13,882 nucleotides of DNA from JBEGQX01 sp041180805 (GTDB taxonomy: Bacteria > Planctomycetota > Planctomycetia > Gemmatales > Gemmataceae), in the NCBI GenBank assembly GCA_041180805.1, contig JBEGQX010000001.1, forward strand, positions 1 to 13,882, in the 5' to 3' direction. Position numbers and translations under genes: made by a program. Positions 1 to 8,061 of this stretch are shown here, in pieces. How positions within the stretch are numbered: position 1 is the stretch's first letter; every line of letters begins with the position of its first letter. The notes beneath the pieces are model-generated. The model had not been told where the DNA came from. It saw only the letters and a program-made list of their open reading frames with translations, and did no database searches.

Positions 1-1119
1 AATGTCTGAAACAGGCCCAACTTCCCTGGTTTTGCCCATGGCCTGTTCAGGTGCCATGTAGCTCGGGGTTCCCATGATGGCACCCTCACGGGTTTGTATG
101 GAATCTTCCTCCAGCGTTTTGGCAAGCCCGAAGTCGGTAATCTTTGCGGTAAATCTGTCGAGTGGAATTTTCGAAAAGTCGACATCTTCTCCAGTTTGGT
201 CTGGTGCCGAGAGAAGGATGTTGGCAGGTTTTAAATCCCGGTGAATGATGCCACGCTTGTGGGCAAAATCCATACCCTCCGCGATGGCACGCATGATGGT
301 TGCGGCCTGTCTGGCGGTGGAGGGGTTGCTCTTTATTCTTCCAGATAAGGTTCCGCCAGAAACAAATTCCAACGAGAAGAAAGGTAACCCGTCCACCTCG
401 CCAATTTCGTAGATTTTTACAATGTTCGGATGATCAAGTTTTGCTACTGCCTCGGCTTCGATCTGAAAACGGGTTAGTTCCAGTTTGCTTGCGCGCCCCG
501 CGGCAAGAACCATCTTTAACGCCACAAGGCGCTTCAGGCCTGTTTGCCTGGCCTTGTATACCACTCCCATGGCTCCCCTGCCGATTTCCCCGACCAGTTC
601 ATATCCCTTGGGTGCTTGGGATATTCCTTTGGAAACTTTTGGCGGAGAAAAGGTCGAATCCAATGTTGGCAGGGAGTAGCTTGGCGAGGAATGGTCCTTT
701 TCAACCGTTTGTTCATAATTCTTGAAATCGAATGAAAGTGTTGGGTGATTGGTGGTTTGTCCTCCAACAACTTTTGTTGGTTCTTTCTCTTCAAAGATCT
801 TGGTAATTTCTGTTTGCTGGATGTGGTTGCTGGAGTTGTTCTCAGGTAGTTCAGGTGTTTGTTGGCTTCCCGGATTGGAAATATTCTCATTATAATTTAT
901 TAAGGGCTCGGTTTTGTCGCCGCCCATGGATGGATCAGAAGTCTGCAGATTTTCTGTCTTGGAAATCGTTCCTTCCAATGCTTCAGTAACAAGATTTGAC
1001 CCGGTTTTAAGAGAATCTGTTATTAATAAAGAAGCATTGCAAATTGGGCAGGATGAAAGTAGGGTCCCGTCTGAAGAGTCCTGATCCGGTAATGCATGAC
1101 CATTTGAACATGTGCGCAT
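1..1119 (-). CDS. Serine/threonine protein kinase, N-terminal part (C-terminus beyond window)
   Basis: Eukaryotic-type (Hanks) Ser/Thr kinase that would phosphorylate unidentified protein targets. The frame is open from ATG at 1119-1117 to the window edge, giving 373 residues. Residues 1-27 contain C4, H8, C24 and C27, a zinc-ribbon-like Cys/His set seen at the start of many planctomycete kinases. Residues about 30-170 are a polar linker rich in Ser, Thr, Asn and Gln. The kinase domain starts near Y173: glycine loop GEIGRGAMGVVY (177-188), ATP-binding lysine in VALK (K202), catalytic loop HRDLKPAN (H293, D295), DFG (D329) and APE (A356-E358). All residues needed for activity up to this point are present. 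The sequence stops at VSDI, about where subdomain IX begins, so any transmembrane or sensor part is unseen. Divergent from the surface protein gene. No strong ribosome-binding site precedes the ATG, and the frame stays open upstream to a TTG at 1164, so the exact start is uncertain. Confidence 0.93.
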   Translation of the reverse strand, partial: MRTCSNGHALPDQDSSDGTLLSSCPICNASLLITDSLKTGSNLVTEALEGTISKTENLQTSDPSMGGDKTEPLINYNENISNPGSQQTPELPENNSSNHIQQTEITKIFEEKEPTKVVGGQTTNHPTLSFDFKNYEQTVEKDHSSPSYSLPTLDSTFSPPKVSKGISQAPKGYELVGEIGRGAMGVVYKARQTGLKRLVALKMVLAAGRASKLELTRFQIEAEAVAKLDHPNIVKIYEIGEVDGLPFFSLEFVSGGTLSGRIKSNPSTARQAATIMRAIAEGMDFAHKRGIIHRDLKPANILLSAPDQTGEDVDFSKIPLDRFTAKITDFGLAKTLEEDSIQTREGAIMGTPSYMAPEQAMGKTREVGPVSDI

Positions 1120-1193
1120 GAATTTATTTGAATCCGAGTTTGAACCAATAAAAGAATTCTTCAAGATAGGGTATTTTGACAGGGAAAGGTAAC

Positions 1194-1222
1194 TTTATAA
1201 AGGCGAAAACAGAATGATTCAG
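1194..1222 (-). promoter_or_regulatory. Candidate promoter of the kinase gene
   Basis: On the minus strand, CTGAAT (1222-1217) is separated by 17 nt from TATAAA (1199-1194). Transcription would start near 1187, giving a leader of about 68 nt before the ATG at 1119. The -10 match to the sigma-70 consensus is good and the -35 is poor. The same CCTGAAT plus 17-nt architecture occurs before the candidate small RNA at 12567-12595, which slightly raises confidence. Confidence 0.35.
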
Positions 1223-1252
1223 GTTGAAATGAATGGATAAACTGTAGCGATT

Positions 1253-1281
1253 TTGCCGATAGTTTGATTGTTGAAAATACT
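1253..1281 (+). promoter_or_regulatory. Candidate promoter of the surface protein gene
   Basis: TTGCCG (1253-1258), a 17-nt spacer, then AATACT (1276-1281). Each hexamer matches 4 of 6 sigma-70 consensus bases. Start would be near 1288, a leader of about 67 nt to the TTG start at 1355. Weak evidence resting only on hexamers and spacing. Confidence 0.3.
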
Positions 1282-1354
1282 TTGCTCTAAGGTTGATTAA
1301 TAATGGCGAGTTTGGGAGAATTAGGTAGCTAGGAAAGGCATTCAAGGAACTCAA

Positions 1355-4300
1355 TTGGGAAATAAGCTTTCAGGCAAAGACTGGTTGCAACATTCTTTGG
1401 GTTTCAAAAACCCAAGCCAATCTCTATTTAGATTTCGAAACCATGTTTTAGAACTTGAGCATTTGGAACGCAGAGTTGTGCCAGCAACTTTCTTGGTAAC
1501 CAATACCAATGATTCTGGAACAGGATCCCTTCGCGATGCAATCTTGCAGGCTAATCTGGATAGCGTTACAGATACAATCCAGTTTTCCATTAATGGTGGA
1601 ACAGGTTTTAACACTATCAGCCTTCAGGCTGAATTGCCCAGTATTATTTCTCCATTGATTATTGATGGTACATCTCAGGCTGGCTATTCCGCAAATACTC
1701 TGTCAGTTGGAAATGGAAACAACTCCTCCATCCAGATAGTATTGGATGGTTCCGCATTCAATGGAATAACACCTGGCCTTTCCTATACAGCAACCGCACT
1801 TGGTAGCGAAGTCAAAGGTCTTTCCTTTATAAATTTGCCGGTGGGCATCAAATCGAACGCCAGCAACTTATCCATCGTTGGAAATTACTTTGGCGTTAAA
1901 CCTGATGGCAATTCGCAGACATCCAAGATGGGTACGGGTGTGGACATCTCCGGGGTTAACGGGGGTTCCATTGGTGGGATTGGTGCCGCACAACAGAATC
2001 TATTTGGAAATCTAAACACAGGTGTCATTGTCAGTGGTGGTCAGAATGTCATCATTGGTGGAAATAGGTTTGGTGTAGGCCAATCGAATGCTGTTTTTGC
2101 AGGGAATAATACAGGGGTGTACGTCACTTCCCTTGGTGCAAATTCGGTGGCATCGGGGCATGGAATCAATGAAAATCTGTTTGGTAAGAATGGAATTGCA
2201 ATTGGGCTATCAGGTGTTAACGGAGCGACCGGTCTTGTTCAATCAACTTCAATTCTTTCCAACCTGATTGGTACCAACGCCAAGAACTCGGCCGTGAATC
2301 TGGGCAATGGTTCGGCAATATCGATCATGGATTCAGTTACGGACACCCAGGTGGGATCTTCCACCCAGCCGAATGTGATTGCTTTCTCAGCTAATAATGC
2401 TGTATCGGTTTCTGGAGCTTCCTCGGTTGGCAACAAGATTTTAAACAATTCCATCTACTCCAATAATAGTGTTGGAATTGCCTTGGTGAACGGCGCGAAC
2501 GGAAGCATTGTGCCACCAGTCATTACCAAACAGTCGGGAAGCACCGCTGCCGGTTTCACGTACGATGGTTATGTGAATGGCCTTCCTAATCAGAATTATG
2601 AGTTAAGTTTTTATTCCTCTGCAGTGACAGATTCCCGTTCCCAGGGAGCGAATTTTCTTGGAAGCGTTACAGTACTCACAGATGTTAATGGCAGGGGAGT
2701 TTTTACGGGATTTACCCCGACTCAAAATACAACCTTGCAAGGTGCGGGATTTGTTGTAACGGCCACTTCGACATCGCTTTCGACTGTGGTTTCATCAACA
2801 AACCAGGGAACATCCATCTTTTCTGCGGGTCCACCAGCCAGTTTGAGTTACATTTCTGGTAATGCCCAAAGTGCAAATGTTGGAACCGCCTTTCCCAACC
2901 CTCTTGTGGTGAAAGTGTTGGATAGTCGGGGTGACAATGTGCCCGGGGTTGAAATTAGATTCGCCTCTCCTCAGCCAAATCCCTCGACTGGTACATTTTC
3001 AAATGGACAACTTGTTTTCACTGCTTTTAGCAATGCGAATGGATTGGCTACTTCCAGCCTGATTACAGCGAATAACTCTCCGGGATCGTTTAATGTTCTG
3101 GCTTTGGATAATCTGAATGGCAATATAGCGCCCGTTAGTTTCACCATGACAAACACTGGCGGTGTGAGCACCCTTGCCAAATTTTCTGTTAGTCCGGCTG
3201 TTCCCGGTCAGCAGATCTTCACAGGGGTGCCGGTAACGCTTGCCGTGACCGCGCTGGATGCCAACAACAACGTTGTCAACAATTTTACCGGGGTGGTTAA
3301 TATCACTACCACGGATGCCCAGGCCACCATTCCTCCCAGTGTGAATTTCATGCAGGGAAGCAATGGGGTTGTGCAATTTCAGGTGGTTTTTCGAACGGCT
3401 GGCGAAGTTTCTGTGACGGCAAGTAATGGCATTGCCACCGGAACCGGGTCAGGCATTGTTTTGCAGGGGGCCCCTGCTAACTTTGCGGTTGCTCCTGCAA
3501 AGCCAAGCGCCGATTTTCCTGTTGGGGTTTCCGTTTCACGGGTGCTGGCAACCGTAAAAGGAATTAATCCTAATAACGCGGCAGACTTCAGGGCTATTAT
3601 CAATTGGGGCGATGGTACCCCTCCCAGCCAGGGCATACTGCAACCTCCCCAGTCCTCCGGAGGCGATTATTTGGTGGTGGGAACTCACCTGTATTCCTCC
3701 ATTAACATCTTTCCAATAAGCGTTCAGGTAAATCGTATTTCAACTGGCGGGGCGGACCTTGCGAATTTGAAAGCTGTGGTTCTTACTCCACAACAATCGA
3801 ATAATCTGCAAAATGCTTCGTTTAATTTAGTGCCACCTGATCAACAGTTAACCTCCGTGCAATTGAGCGGCATCTCCGTCAATTATGTGCAACCACAACC
3901 TCCTTCCAGTTCAACCGGGCTTTTTGTTGCCTCCTTTGGCGCTAATCCACAGCCTTTTGTACCTAGCTTTTCCCCCATAGGTTTCTGGGATGTTAGGCTT
4001 ACCACTCCACCCAGCTCGGCGTTTTTATCGATCACGTTGGATTTTAATACCAGCTACGCAAGAGGTACCACCCCTGTGGTGCAATTTGCGGATGATGATT
4101 CCACCGCTTTTCAGGATGTGATTTCCGGCTTCAATCAGACTGTGCTTATCGATTACATTACCGGAACCATAACTGTCTTTATTGATAACTCCAGTTTTCC
4201 AGTGATCAATAGTTTGTCTGGCACGGTTTTCACCGTGGTTCTTGGGGCATCTTCAACCAATTCGAATACGGTTACAGTCCTTCCCTCAGAATTTAGTAGT

Positions 4301-4948
4301 GGAACCGCCATCAGTATTGGCTATGGATCTGCAAGTTTGGTCTCGGATGTGATTGCTTCCTCTCTTACCACCTCCACCACGGTAACATTCCAGAACTCCA
4401 GGCAAACTGCGATAGGCTTGGCGCCCAGTTCCTCGAACAGTAATGTTTTGTTCCGCACCAGTAAATATGGTGGAACTCTTCCAAATGAAGAATCTGGCGA
4501 TGACTTGAAAAAGCTGGCCGACCCTGAAATCATCTTCGAAGTCATCCGGGGAACTCTTGGAAAGACCCCAGAGATTCTCGGGGAGCTTATCAAAAAGTAT
4601 TTGCCCACCAATCCCATGGAAATGCTTAAGAGTATTCCCATGTCCAACCAATCGCAAATCATCGATCCGGCCATTCGAAATGTGGGTTTTGAGGAAGAAC
4701 AGGATATCCTTCCTTTTCCTGGCGATTTTGAACAATTCACTGAACTGTCAGACGAGATTCTAGAAGCCAGTTTTATCAATCCCACGGAGAGAGGTGATTT
4801 CAGCAACCTGGATCTTCTCTACCAGCAGGAAGAAACGGCTGGCGATAACTGGGGTCTGTTCCTTATGGGCGCGGTTACCGCAACCATGTTGAAGGATCCT
4901 GTAAAAGAAGAGCGAAGAAAACCTTTCCGGCTGAAAACCTGCGCCTAA
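1355..4948 (+). CDS. Large planctomycete surface/extracellular protein with beta-helix, Big-1 and PKD-like domains
   Basis: A 1197-residue secreted or surface-attached protein, function unknown, probably structural or adhesive. Start is TTG at 1355; AAGGA at 1344-1348 lies 6 nt upstream and an in-frame stop at 1322 excludes a longer reading. There is no classical signal peptide; residues 34-44 carry LEHLERRVVPA, the LExRxxPA-type motif found near the N-terminus of many planctomycete exported proteins. NTNDSGTGSLRDAILQAN (50-67) opens a right-handed beta-helix-like region rich in NxxG turns, to about residue 385. A domain with flG.vtv.TD.nG.g.F character follows (about 386-495), then a Big-1 Ig-like domain (about 496-605), another Ig-like stretch, and a PKD-like module with INWGDGTP and VGTHLYSS (about 708-800). 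The C-terminal quarter becomes acidic, and the last 36 residues hold a short hydrophobic segment (W1166-L1179) followed by a basic tail. The only cysteine is residue 1196, the penultimate one. Confidence 0.85.
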   Translation: MGNKLSGKDWLQHSLGFKNPSQSLFRFRNHVLELEHLERRVVPATFLVTNTNDSGTGSLRDAILQANLDSVTDTIQFSINGGTGFNTISLQAELPSIISPLIIDGTSQAGYSANTLSVGNGNNSSIQIVLDGSAFNGITPGLSYTATALGSEVKGLSFINLPVGIKSNASNLSIVGNYFGVKPDGNSQTSKMGTGVDISGVNGGSIGGIGAAQQNLFGNLNTGVIVSGGQNVIIGGNRFGVGQSNAVFAGNNTGVYVTSLGANSVASGHGINENLFGKNGIAIGLSGVNGATGLVQSTSILSNLIGTNAKNSAVNLGNGSAISIMDSVTDTQVGSSTQPNVIAFSANNAVSVSGASSVGNKILNNSIYSNNSVGIALVNGANGSIVPPVITKQSGSTAAGFTYDGYVNGLPNQNYELSFYSSAVTDSRSQGANFLGSVTVLTDVNGRGVFTGFTPTQNTTLQGAGFVVTATSTSLSTVVSSTNQGTSIFSAGPPASLSYISGNAQSANVGTAFPNPLVVKVLDSRGDNVPGVEIRFASPQPNPSTGTFSNGQLVFTAFSNANGLATSSLITANNSPGSFNVLALDNLNGNIAPVSFTMTNTGGVSTLAKFSVSPAVPGQQIFTGVPVTLAVTALDANNNVVNNFTGVVNITTTDAQATIPPSVNFMQGSNGVVQFQVVFRTAGEVSVTASNGIATGTGSGIVLQGAPANFAVAPAKPSADFPVGVSVSRVLATVKGINPNNAADFRAIINWGDGTPPSQGILQPPQSSGGDYLVVGTHLYSSINIFPISVQVNRISTGGADLANLKAVVLTPQQSNNLQNASFNLVPPDQQLTSVQLSGISVNYVQPQPPSSSTGLFVASFGANPQPFVPSFSPIGFWDVRLTTPPSSAFLSITLDFNTSYARGTTPVVQFADDDSTAFQDVISGFNQTVLIDYITGTITVFIDNSSFPVINSLSGTVFTVVLGASSTNSNTVTVLPSEFSSGTAISIGYGSASLVSDVIASSLTTSTTVTFQNSRQTAIGLAPSSSNSNVLFRTSKYGGTLPNEESGDDLKKLADPEIIFEVIRGTLGKTPEILGELIKKYLPTNPMEMLKSIPMSNQSQIIDPAIRNVGFEEEQDILPFPGDFEQFTELSDEILEASFINPTERGDFSNLDLLYQQEETAGDNWGLFLMGAVTATMLKDPVKEERRKPFRLKTCA

Positions 4949-4959
4949 TCAGCAATTCA

Positions 4960-4988
4960 TTGCCCGCTCCCAATCAAGCTGCTAGGAT
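4960..4988 (+). promoter_or_regulatory. Candidate promoter of the protease-hisS gene cluster
   Basis: TTGCCC (4960-4965), a 17-nt spacer, then TAGGAT (4983-4988). Each hexamer matches 4 of 6 consensus bases. It lies just after the stop of the surface protein and would give a leader of about 36 nt before the TTG at 5031. I see no intrinsic terminator between the surface protein and the protease, so read-through is also possible. Confidence 0.33.
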
Positions 4989-5030
4989 TGAAATAAGGCA
5001 TTCATAATTCAGTATTTGTGAAGAATTCCA

Positions 5031-6089
5031 TTGAGCACGCGTGATCCGTTATCCTGGTCGATTCCCATGTTCAGGGTGTTTGGCATCCAGGTTAGAGTTC
5101 ATTGGTTGTTTCCTTTGGTGGTAGCGGCGATAACCCTTCGTTTTGGTCTGGCCAGGGAAAGCCACCCGGAAGGCACATGGATAGATGCCCTGGAGGTTTG
5201 CGGACTGTGGTTTTTGGCTGTGCTGTTTCATGAGTTCGGGCACTGTTTGGGTGCCCGGTATGTGAATGGGAATGCTCGCGAGATTTTGCTTTGGCCACTG
5301 GGTGGCTTGGCGGATACCGATATTCCAGCAAACCCCAGAGCCCATTTTATTACTGCAATAAGTGGTCCTTTGGTTAACCTTGCCTTTTGCATAATTTGCA
5401 TGGCGGGGTTGTATATCTTCAATGGGCTTAAACCACCATGGAGCCTTTTTTGGTACCCGTTTCGAGTATTAGAGGGTGGATATGTGGCATTCCAGAGCTG
5501 GAGTGGCACAAGTTCTATTTCCTGCGATGCCACTGACATTTTGCTTGCCAGATTCTTTTACCTGAACTGGGCACTATTACTGATAAATGTTCTTTTGGTG
5601 GGCTTCCCCATGGATGGAGGAAGAATTCTGCAGAGCATTCTTTGGCCACGCATGGGAATCCGGCAGGCCACCCTGGTGGTGATTTTCTCGGGTTTTGGAT
5701 GTATGTTCCTCGTTGGATTTTTGGGACTCTTATTCAACGAGGTAATGGTGCTATGCCTTGCTGTTTACATTTACGCGGCTTGCAAAGTGCAACTTCATGA
5801 ACTGGAAGCCGAGGTTCTTGAAAGTGTTTCCTCGGATTACTCCTCCTATGGCTATACGTACCAGGAATTCAGTGAACCACAAACCGAGCCGAGGTTGGGC
5901 TGGTTTCAGAGCTGGAAAAAAAGCCGCGAGGAAAAAAGGATGCTTAAACTGATTCAAAGGCAGGAAGCTGATGAATTGCGCATGGATAACCTGCTTGAAA
6001 AGCTACATCGTGAGGGTTCCTCTGCCCTTACCGAGGAAGAACACAGTTTCATGAAACAATTCAGCGATCGTTACAAAAACCGAAAATAA
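5031..6089 (+). CDS. M50-family site-2-type membrane metalloprotease
   Basis: Multi-pass membrane zinc protease of the site-2 protease (M50) superfamily, expected to cut substrates within the membrane; the substrate is unknown. The 352-residue product shows the zinc motif HEFGH (67-71) inside a hydrophobic helix and the second metal-site motif in NVLLVGFPMDGG (186-197, D195). Several more hydrophobic segments lie between about 105 and 245. No PDZ domain is present. After about residue 250 the protein becomes soluble and charged, ending with LLEKLHREGSSALTEEE, a tail resembling one I recall on bacterial rhomboid-like membrane proteins. Start is TTG at 5031 with no clear ribosome-binding site; an in-frame ATG at 5067 is an alternative. 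The longer form is preferred because RDPLSWSIPMFRVFGIQVRVH looks like a family-typical N-terminus and its first residues would be lost with the ATG. It leads a plus-strand cluster, 46 nt before hisS. Confidence 0.88.
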   Translation: MSTRDPLSWSIPMFRVFGIQVRVHWLFPLVVAAITLRFGLARESHPEGTWIDALEVCGLWFLAVLFHEFGHCLGARYVNGNAREILLWPLGGLADTDIPANPRAHFITAISGPLVNLAFCIICMAGLYIFNGLKPPWSLFWYPFRVLEGGYVAFQSWSGTSSISCDATDILLARFFYLNWALLLINVLLVGFPMDGGRILQSILWPRMGIRQATLVVIFSGFGCMFLVGFLGLLFNEVMVLCLAVYIYAACKVQLHELEAEVLESVSSDYSSYGYTYQEFSEPQTEPRLGWFQSWKKSREEKRMLKLIQRQEADELRMDNLLEKLHREGSSALTEEEHSFMKQFSDRYKNRK

Positions 6090-6107
6090 TCATCCGGAGA
6101 AAAGTGT

Positions 6108-6122
6108 CACCCTAAAGGGGTG
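6108..6122 (+). other. Small hairpin between the protease and hisS
   Basis: CACCC (6108-6112), a 5-nt loop and GGGTG (6118-6122) form a 5-bp stem 13 nt before the hisS ATG. The only G-rich tract upstream of that ATG (6117-6120) lies within this stem and is too far (15 nt) for an ideal Shine-Dalgarno. The hairpin could bring it closer or mask it, but a stem this short may also be chance. No T-run follows, so it is not a terminator. Confidence 0.25.
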
Positions 6123-6135
6123 CGTTTCCATTACC

Positions 6136-7470
6136 ATGGCAAATCTGATCCAACCAAGAACTCTCAAGGGTTTTCGCGACTATCCACCTGCCCTCATGAT
6201 TCCCCGGGAGGAGATTCTGCAGAAAGCCAGGCAGGTTTATCGTTCCTTCGGATTTGCACCGATCGACACCCCCGCCTTGGAATACACAGAGATTCTCCTG
6301 GGTAAAGGTGGTGCGGAGTCTGACAAGATTATTTACCGCTTCAAGGATCACGGTGAAAGGGATGTGGCATTAAGATTTGACCTCACGGTTCCATTTGCCC
6401 GTTTTGCCGCCCAATATGTTCCCGCTCTGGGAACCCCCTTTAAACGCTATCACATGGGTCCGGTATGGCGGGGAGAAAACACCAGCCATGGCAGGTACCG
6501 CGAATTCTGGCAGTGTGATTTTGACACTATTGGAACAACTTCAAACTCTGCCGACATAGAAACTGTTCTGGTAATTTATTCCCTGTTTCGCGCCATTGGC
6601 TTTGAAAAGTTTCAGATCCGGGTCAACAATCGATTGATTCTATCCGGAATGCTTGAAGCTCTGGGGCTTGCCGACAAGGCCGTTGAAGTTCTAAGGGCAC
6701 TGGACAAATTGCCCAAGGTGGGTGAAGGCCCCGTGGTGGAAGAAATGGGCCATTACGGCATTCCCGCTGACAAGGCGGCCAAGGTTTTGCAACTTGCCTC
6801 CCACATGGGAAGCAGCGATGAAATCCTTGCCTTTGTCACAGCACAGTTCGGCGAAAATCCCAAGGTGCAGGATGGGGTTAAACGACTTTCGGAAATGTTG
6901 GTCGTGGCGCGGGAAACTGGAATCCCAGCAGGTGCTTTGCAGGTGGATTTGTCCATCGCACGTGGATTGGATTACTACACCGGAACCATATTTGAGACAT
7001 TTCTTACCGATATGCCCCAGATAGGCAGTGTCTGCTCCGGGGGCCGTTACGACAATCTGGCTGGCCTTTATACCAAGGTGGCGTTGCCCGGTGTGGGTGC
7101 TTCGTTGGGGTTGGACCGTCTTTTGGCAGCCATGGAAGAAATGAAGCTCCTGCCATCATCGGTTTCTTCCGCGCCTGTTTTCATGGTGCGGTTTTCCCAG
7201 GTGCCATTGGGTACCTATGAAAGCACCGCGGCATTGCTTAGGGCTGGTGGAGTTGGTGTGGAGTTATACCCAGAGGAAAAGAAGATAGGTTCCCAGTTGC
7301 AATATGCTGAGAAGCGTGGCTTCAAGTTCGCGGTTATCGCGGGTCCGGACGATTTTTCCAAGGGGGAATTCAAGATCAAGGATCTGGCTGCCCGTCAGGA
7401 GGTTTCCTGCTCCAAGGACCAACTGCTTGCACAACTTCGAACCTTGCTTGGCTTTAAATATCCGGAGTAG
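6136..7470 (+). CDS. hisS: Histidyl-tRNA synthetase
   Basis: Class II aminoacyl-tRNA synthetase that charges tRNA-His with histidine using ATP in the cytoplasm. The length (444 residues) is normal for bacterial HisRS. Visible signatures: ALRFDLTVP (78-86), motif 2 region RYHMGPVWRGE (104-114) with GRYREFWQCDFD (119-130), the histidine-specific loop ARGLDYYTGTIFE (275-287), and motif 3 GVGASLGLDRLL (319-330) with the invariant arginine R328. Residues about 345-440 form the alpha/beta anticodon-binding domain, beginning APVFMVRF. Start ATG at 6136 fits the family N-terminus (PRTLKGFRDY), but no good Shine-Dalgarno precedes it and no in-frame alternative exists upstream, so translation may depend on coupling or a leaderless-like mode. 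Sits between the M50 protease and the HYExAFE gene in the same direction, consistent with cotranscription. No T-box-like leader is seen. Confidence 0.97.
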   Translation: MANLIQPRTLKGFRDYPPALMIPREEILQKARQVYRSFGFAPIDTPALEYTEILLGKGGAESDKIIYRFKDHGERDVALRFDLTVPFARFAAQYVPALGTPFKRYHMGPVWRGENTSHGRYREFWQCDFDTIGTTSNSADIETVLVIYSLFRAIGFEKFQIRVNNRLILSGMLEALGLADKAVEVLRALDKLPKVGEGPVVEEMGHYGIPADKAAKVLQLASHMGSSDEILAFVTAQFGENPKVQDGVKRLSEMLVVARETGIPAGALQVDLSIARGLDYYTGTIFETFLTDMPQIGSVCSGGRYDNLAGLYTKVALPGVGASLGLDRLLAAMEEMKLLPSSVSSAPVFMVRFSQVPLGTYESTAALLRAGGVGVELYPEEKKIGSQLQYAEKRGFKFAVIAGPDDFSKGEFKIKDLAARQEVSCSKDQLLAQLRTLLGFKYPE

Positions 7471-7491
7471 CTATTGTTAACCCTCAAGCCC

Positions 7492-7497
7492 AGGAGG
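7492..7497 (+). promoter_or_regulatory. Strong ribosome-binding site fixing the GTG start of the HYExAFE gene
   Basis: AGGAGG ends 5 nt before GTG at 7503. This near-perfect Shine-Dalgarno supports the GTG over later starts. It is the best ribosome-binding site in the cluster, in contrast to the weak ones of the two upstream genes. Confidence 0.7.
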
Positions 7498-7502
7498 GAT
7501 TC

Positions 7503-8060
7503 GTGGATCGTGCCAATCATTATGAGTCGGCGTTTGAAGCTTACCTGCAGGCAAACAAGATTTGCTATGTGGCGGTGGATGAACAGAGAAGGTCCAGTCT
7601 GGGTGGGGAACCGGTCAAAAGTCTGGACTTCATTCTCTATGGTGAGAATGGATTGCGTTTCGTAGTGGATATCAAGGGGCGCAAGTTTCCATCGGGCCCA
7701 CCGGAAAAACCACGAAGGGTATGGGAATGCTGGTCCACGGTGGCGGATATCGACGGACTTGAGCGTTGGGCGCAAATATCAGGTCCTTCATTTCAAGGAT
7801 TACTGGTTTTTGTCTATCAATTAGACGACTCAATCGAGTTTGACAACAGAATTCCGGATCTATGGAATTTTCGAAATCACAGGTACCTTGCCCGGGCGGT
7901 TTTGGTGAATGATTATCGGGCAAACATGAGGGTTAGAAGTCCCAAGTGGGGAACAGTGGACTTGCCCGGAAAAGTATTTCGCTCCCTGGTTCGCCCTCTG
8001 GCAGAGTTTCTGGAACTGCCGGAATTCTTGGAATCTCCAGAACCAGACGAATGGAATTGA
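7503..8060 (+). CDS. HYExAFE-type protein with PD-(D/E)XK-nuclease-like motif
   Basis: A 185-residue protein of a family that I recall from planctomycete genomes as HYExAFE; the biochemical role is not established. The N-terminus has HYESAFEAYL (6-15), giving the family pattern. It is followed by VAVDEQRR and then LDFILYGENGLRFVVDIKGR (41-60). In that segment D42 and the D56-x-K58 pair sit at the spacing of a PD-(D/E)XK restriction-like nuclease core, with E8 or E12 in the preceding helix as a possible extra ligand. The later segment DIDGLERWAQISGPSFQGLLVFVY (82-105) would form the rest of the fold. Start GTG is set by AGGAGG. Placed 32 nt after hisS and one base before the next ATG, so it is very likely cotranscribed. 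Nuclease activity is an inference from motif spacing; it could equally be a structural relic of that fold. Confidence 0.8.
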   Translation: MDRANHYESAFEAYLQANKICYVAVDEQRRSSLGGEPVKSLDFILYGENGLRFVVDIKGRKFPSGPPEKPRRVWECWSTVADIDGLERWAQISGPSFQGLLVFVYQLDDSIEFDNRIPDLWNFRNHRYLARAVLVNDYRANMRVRSPKWGTVDLPGKVFRSLVRPLAEFLELPEFLESPEPDEWN

Positions 8061-8061
8061 T

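Noticed and set aside
534..890. Minus-strand open frame of 118 codons in the kinase region
   Set aside because: It lies in a different frame from the kinase, whose frame continues without interruption from 1119 through all kinase motifs.
1176..1201. TTGACA with TATAAA on the plus strand before the surface protein
   Set aside because: Both hexamers are good but the spacer is only 14 nt, too short for a standard sigma-70 promoter; TATAAA is better explained as the -10 of the divergent kinase promoter.
4286..4806. Two overlapping antisense open frames of 149 and 161 codons in the surface protein
   Set aside because: They overlap each other in different frames with no domain, and the sense frame is continuous with the rest of the surface protein.
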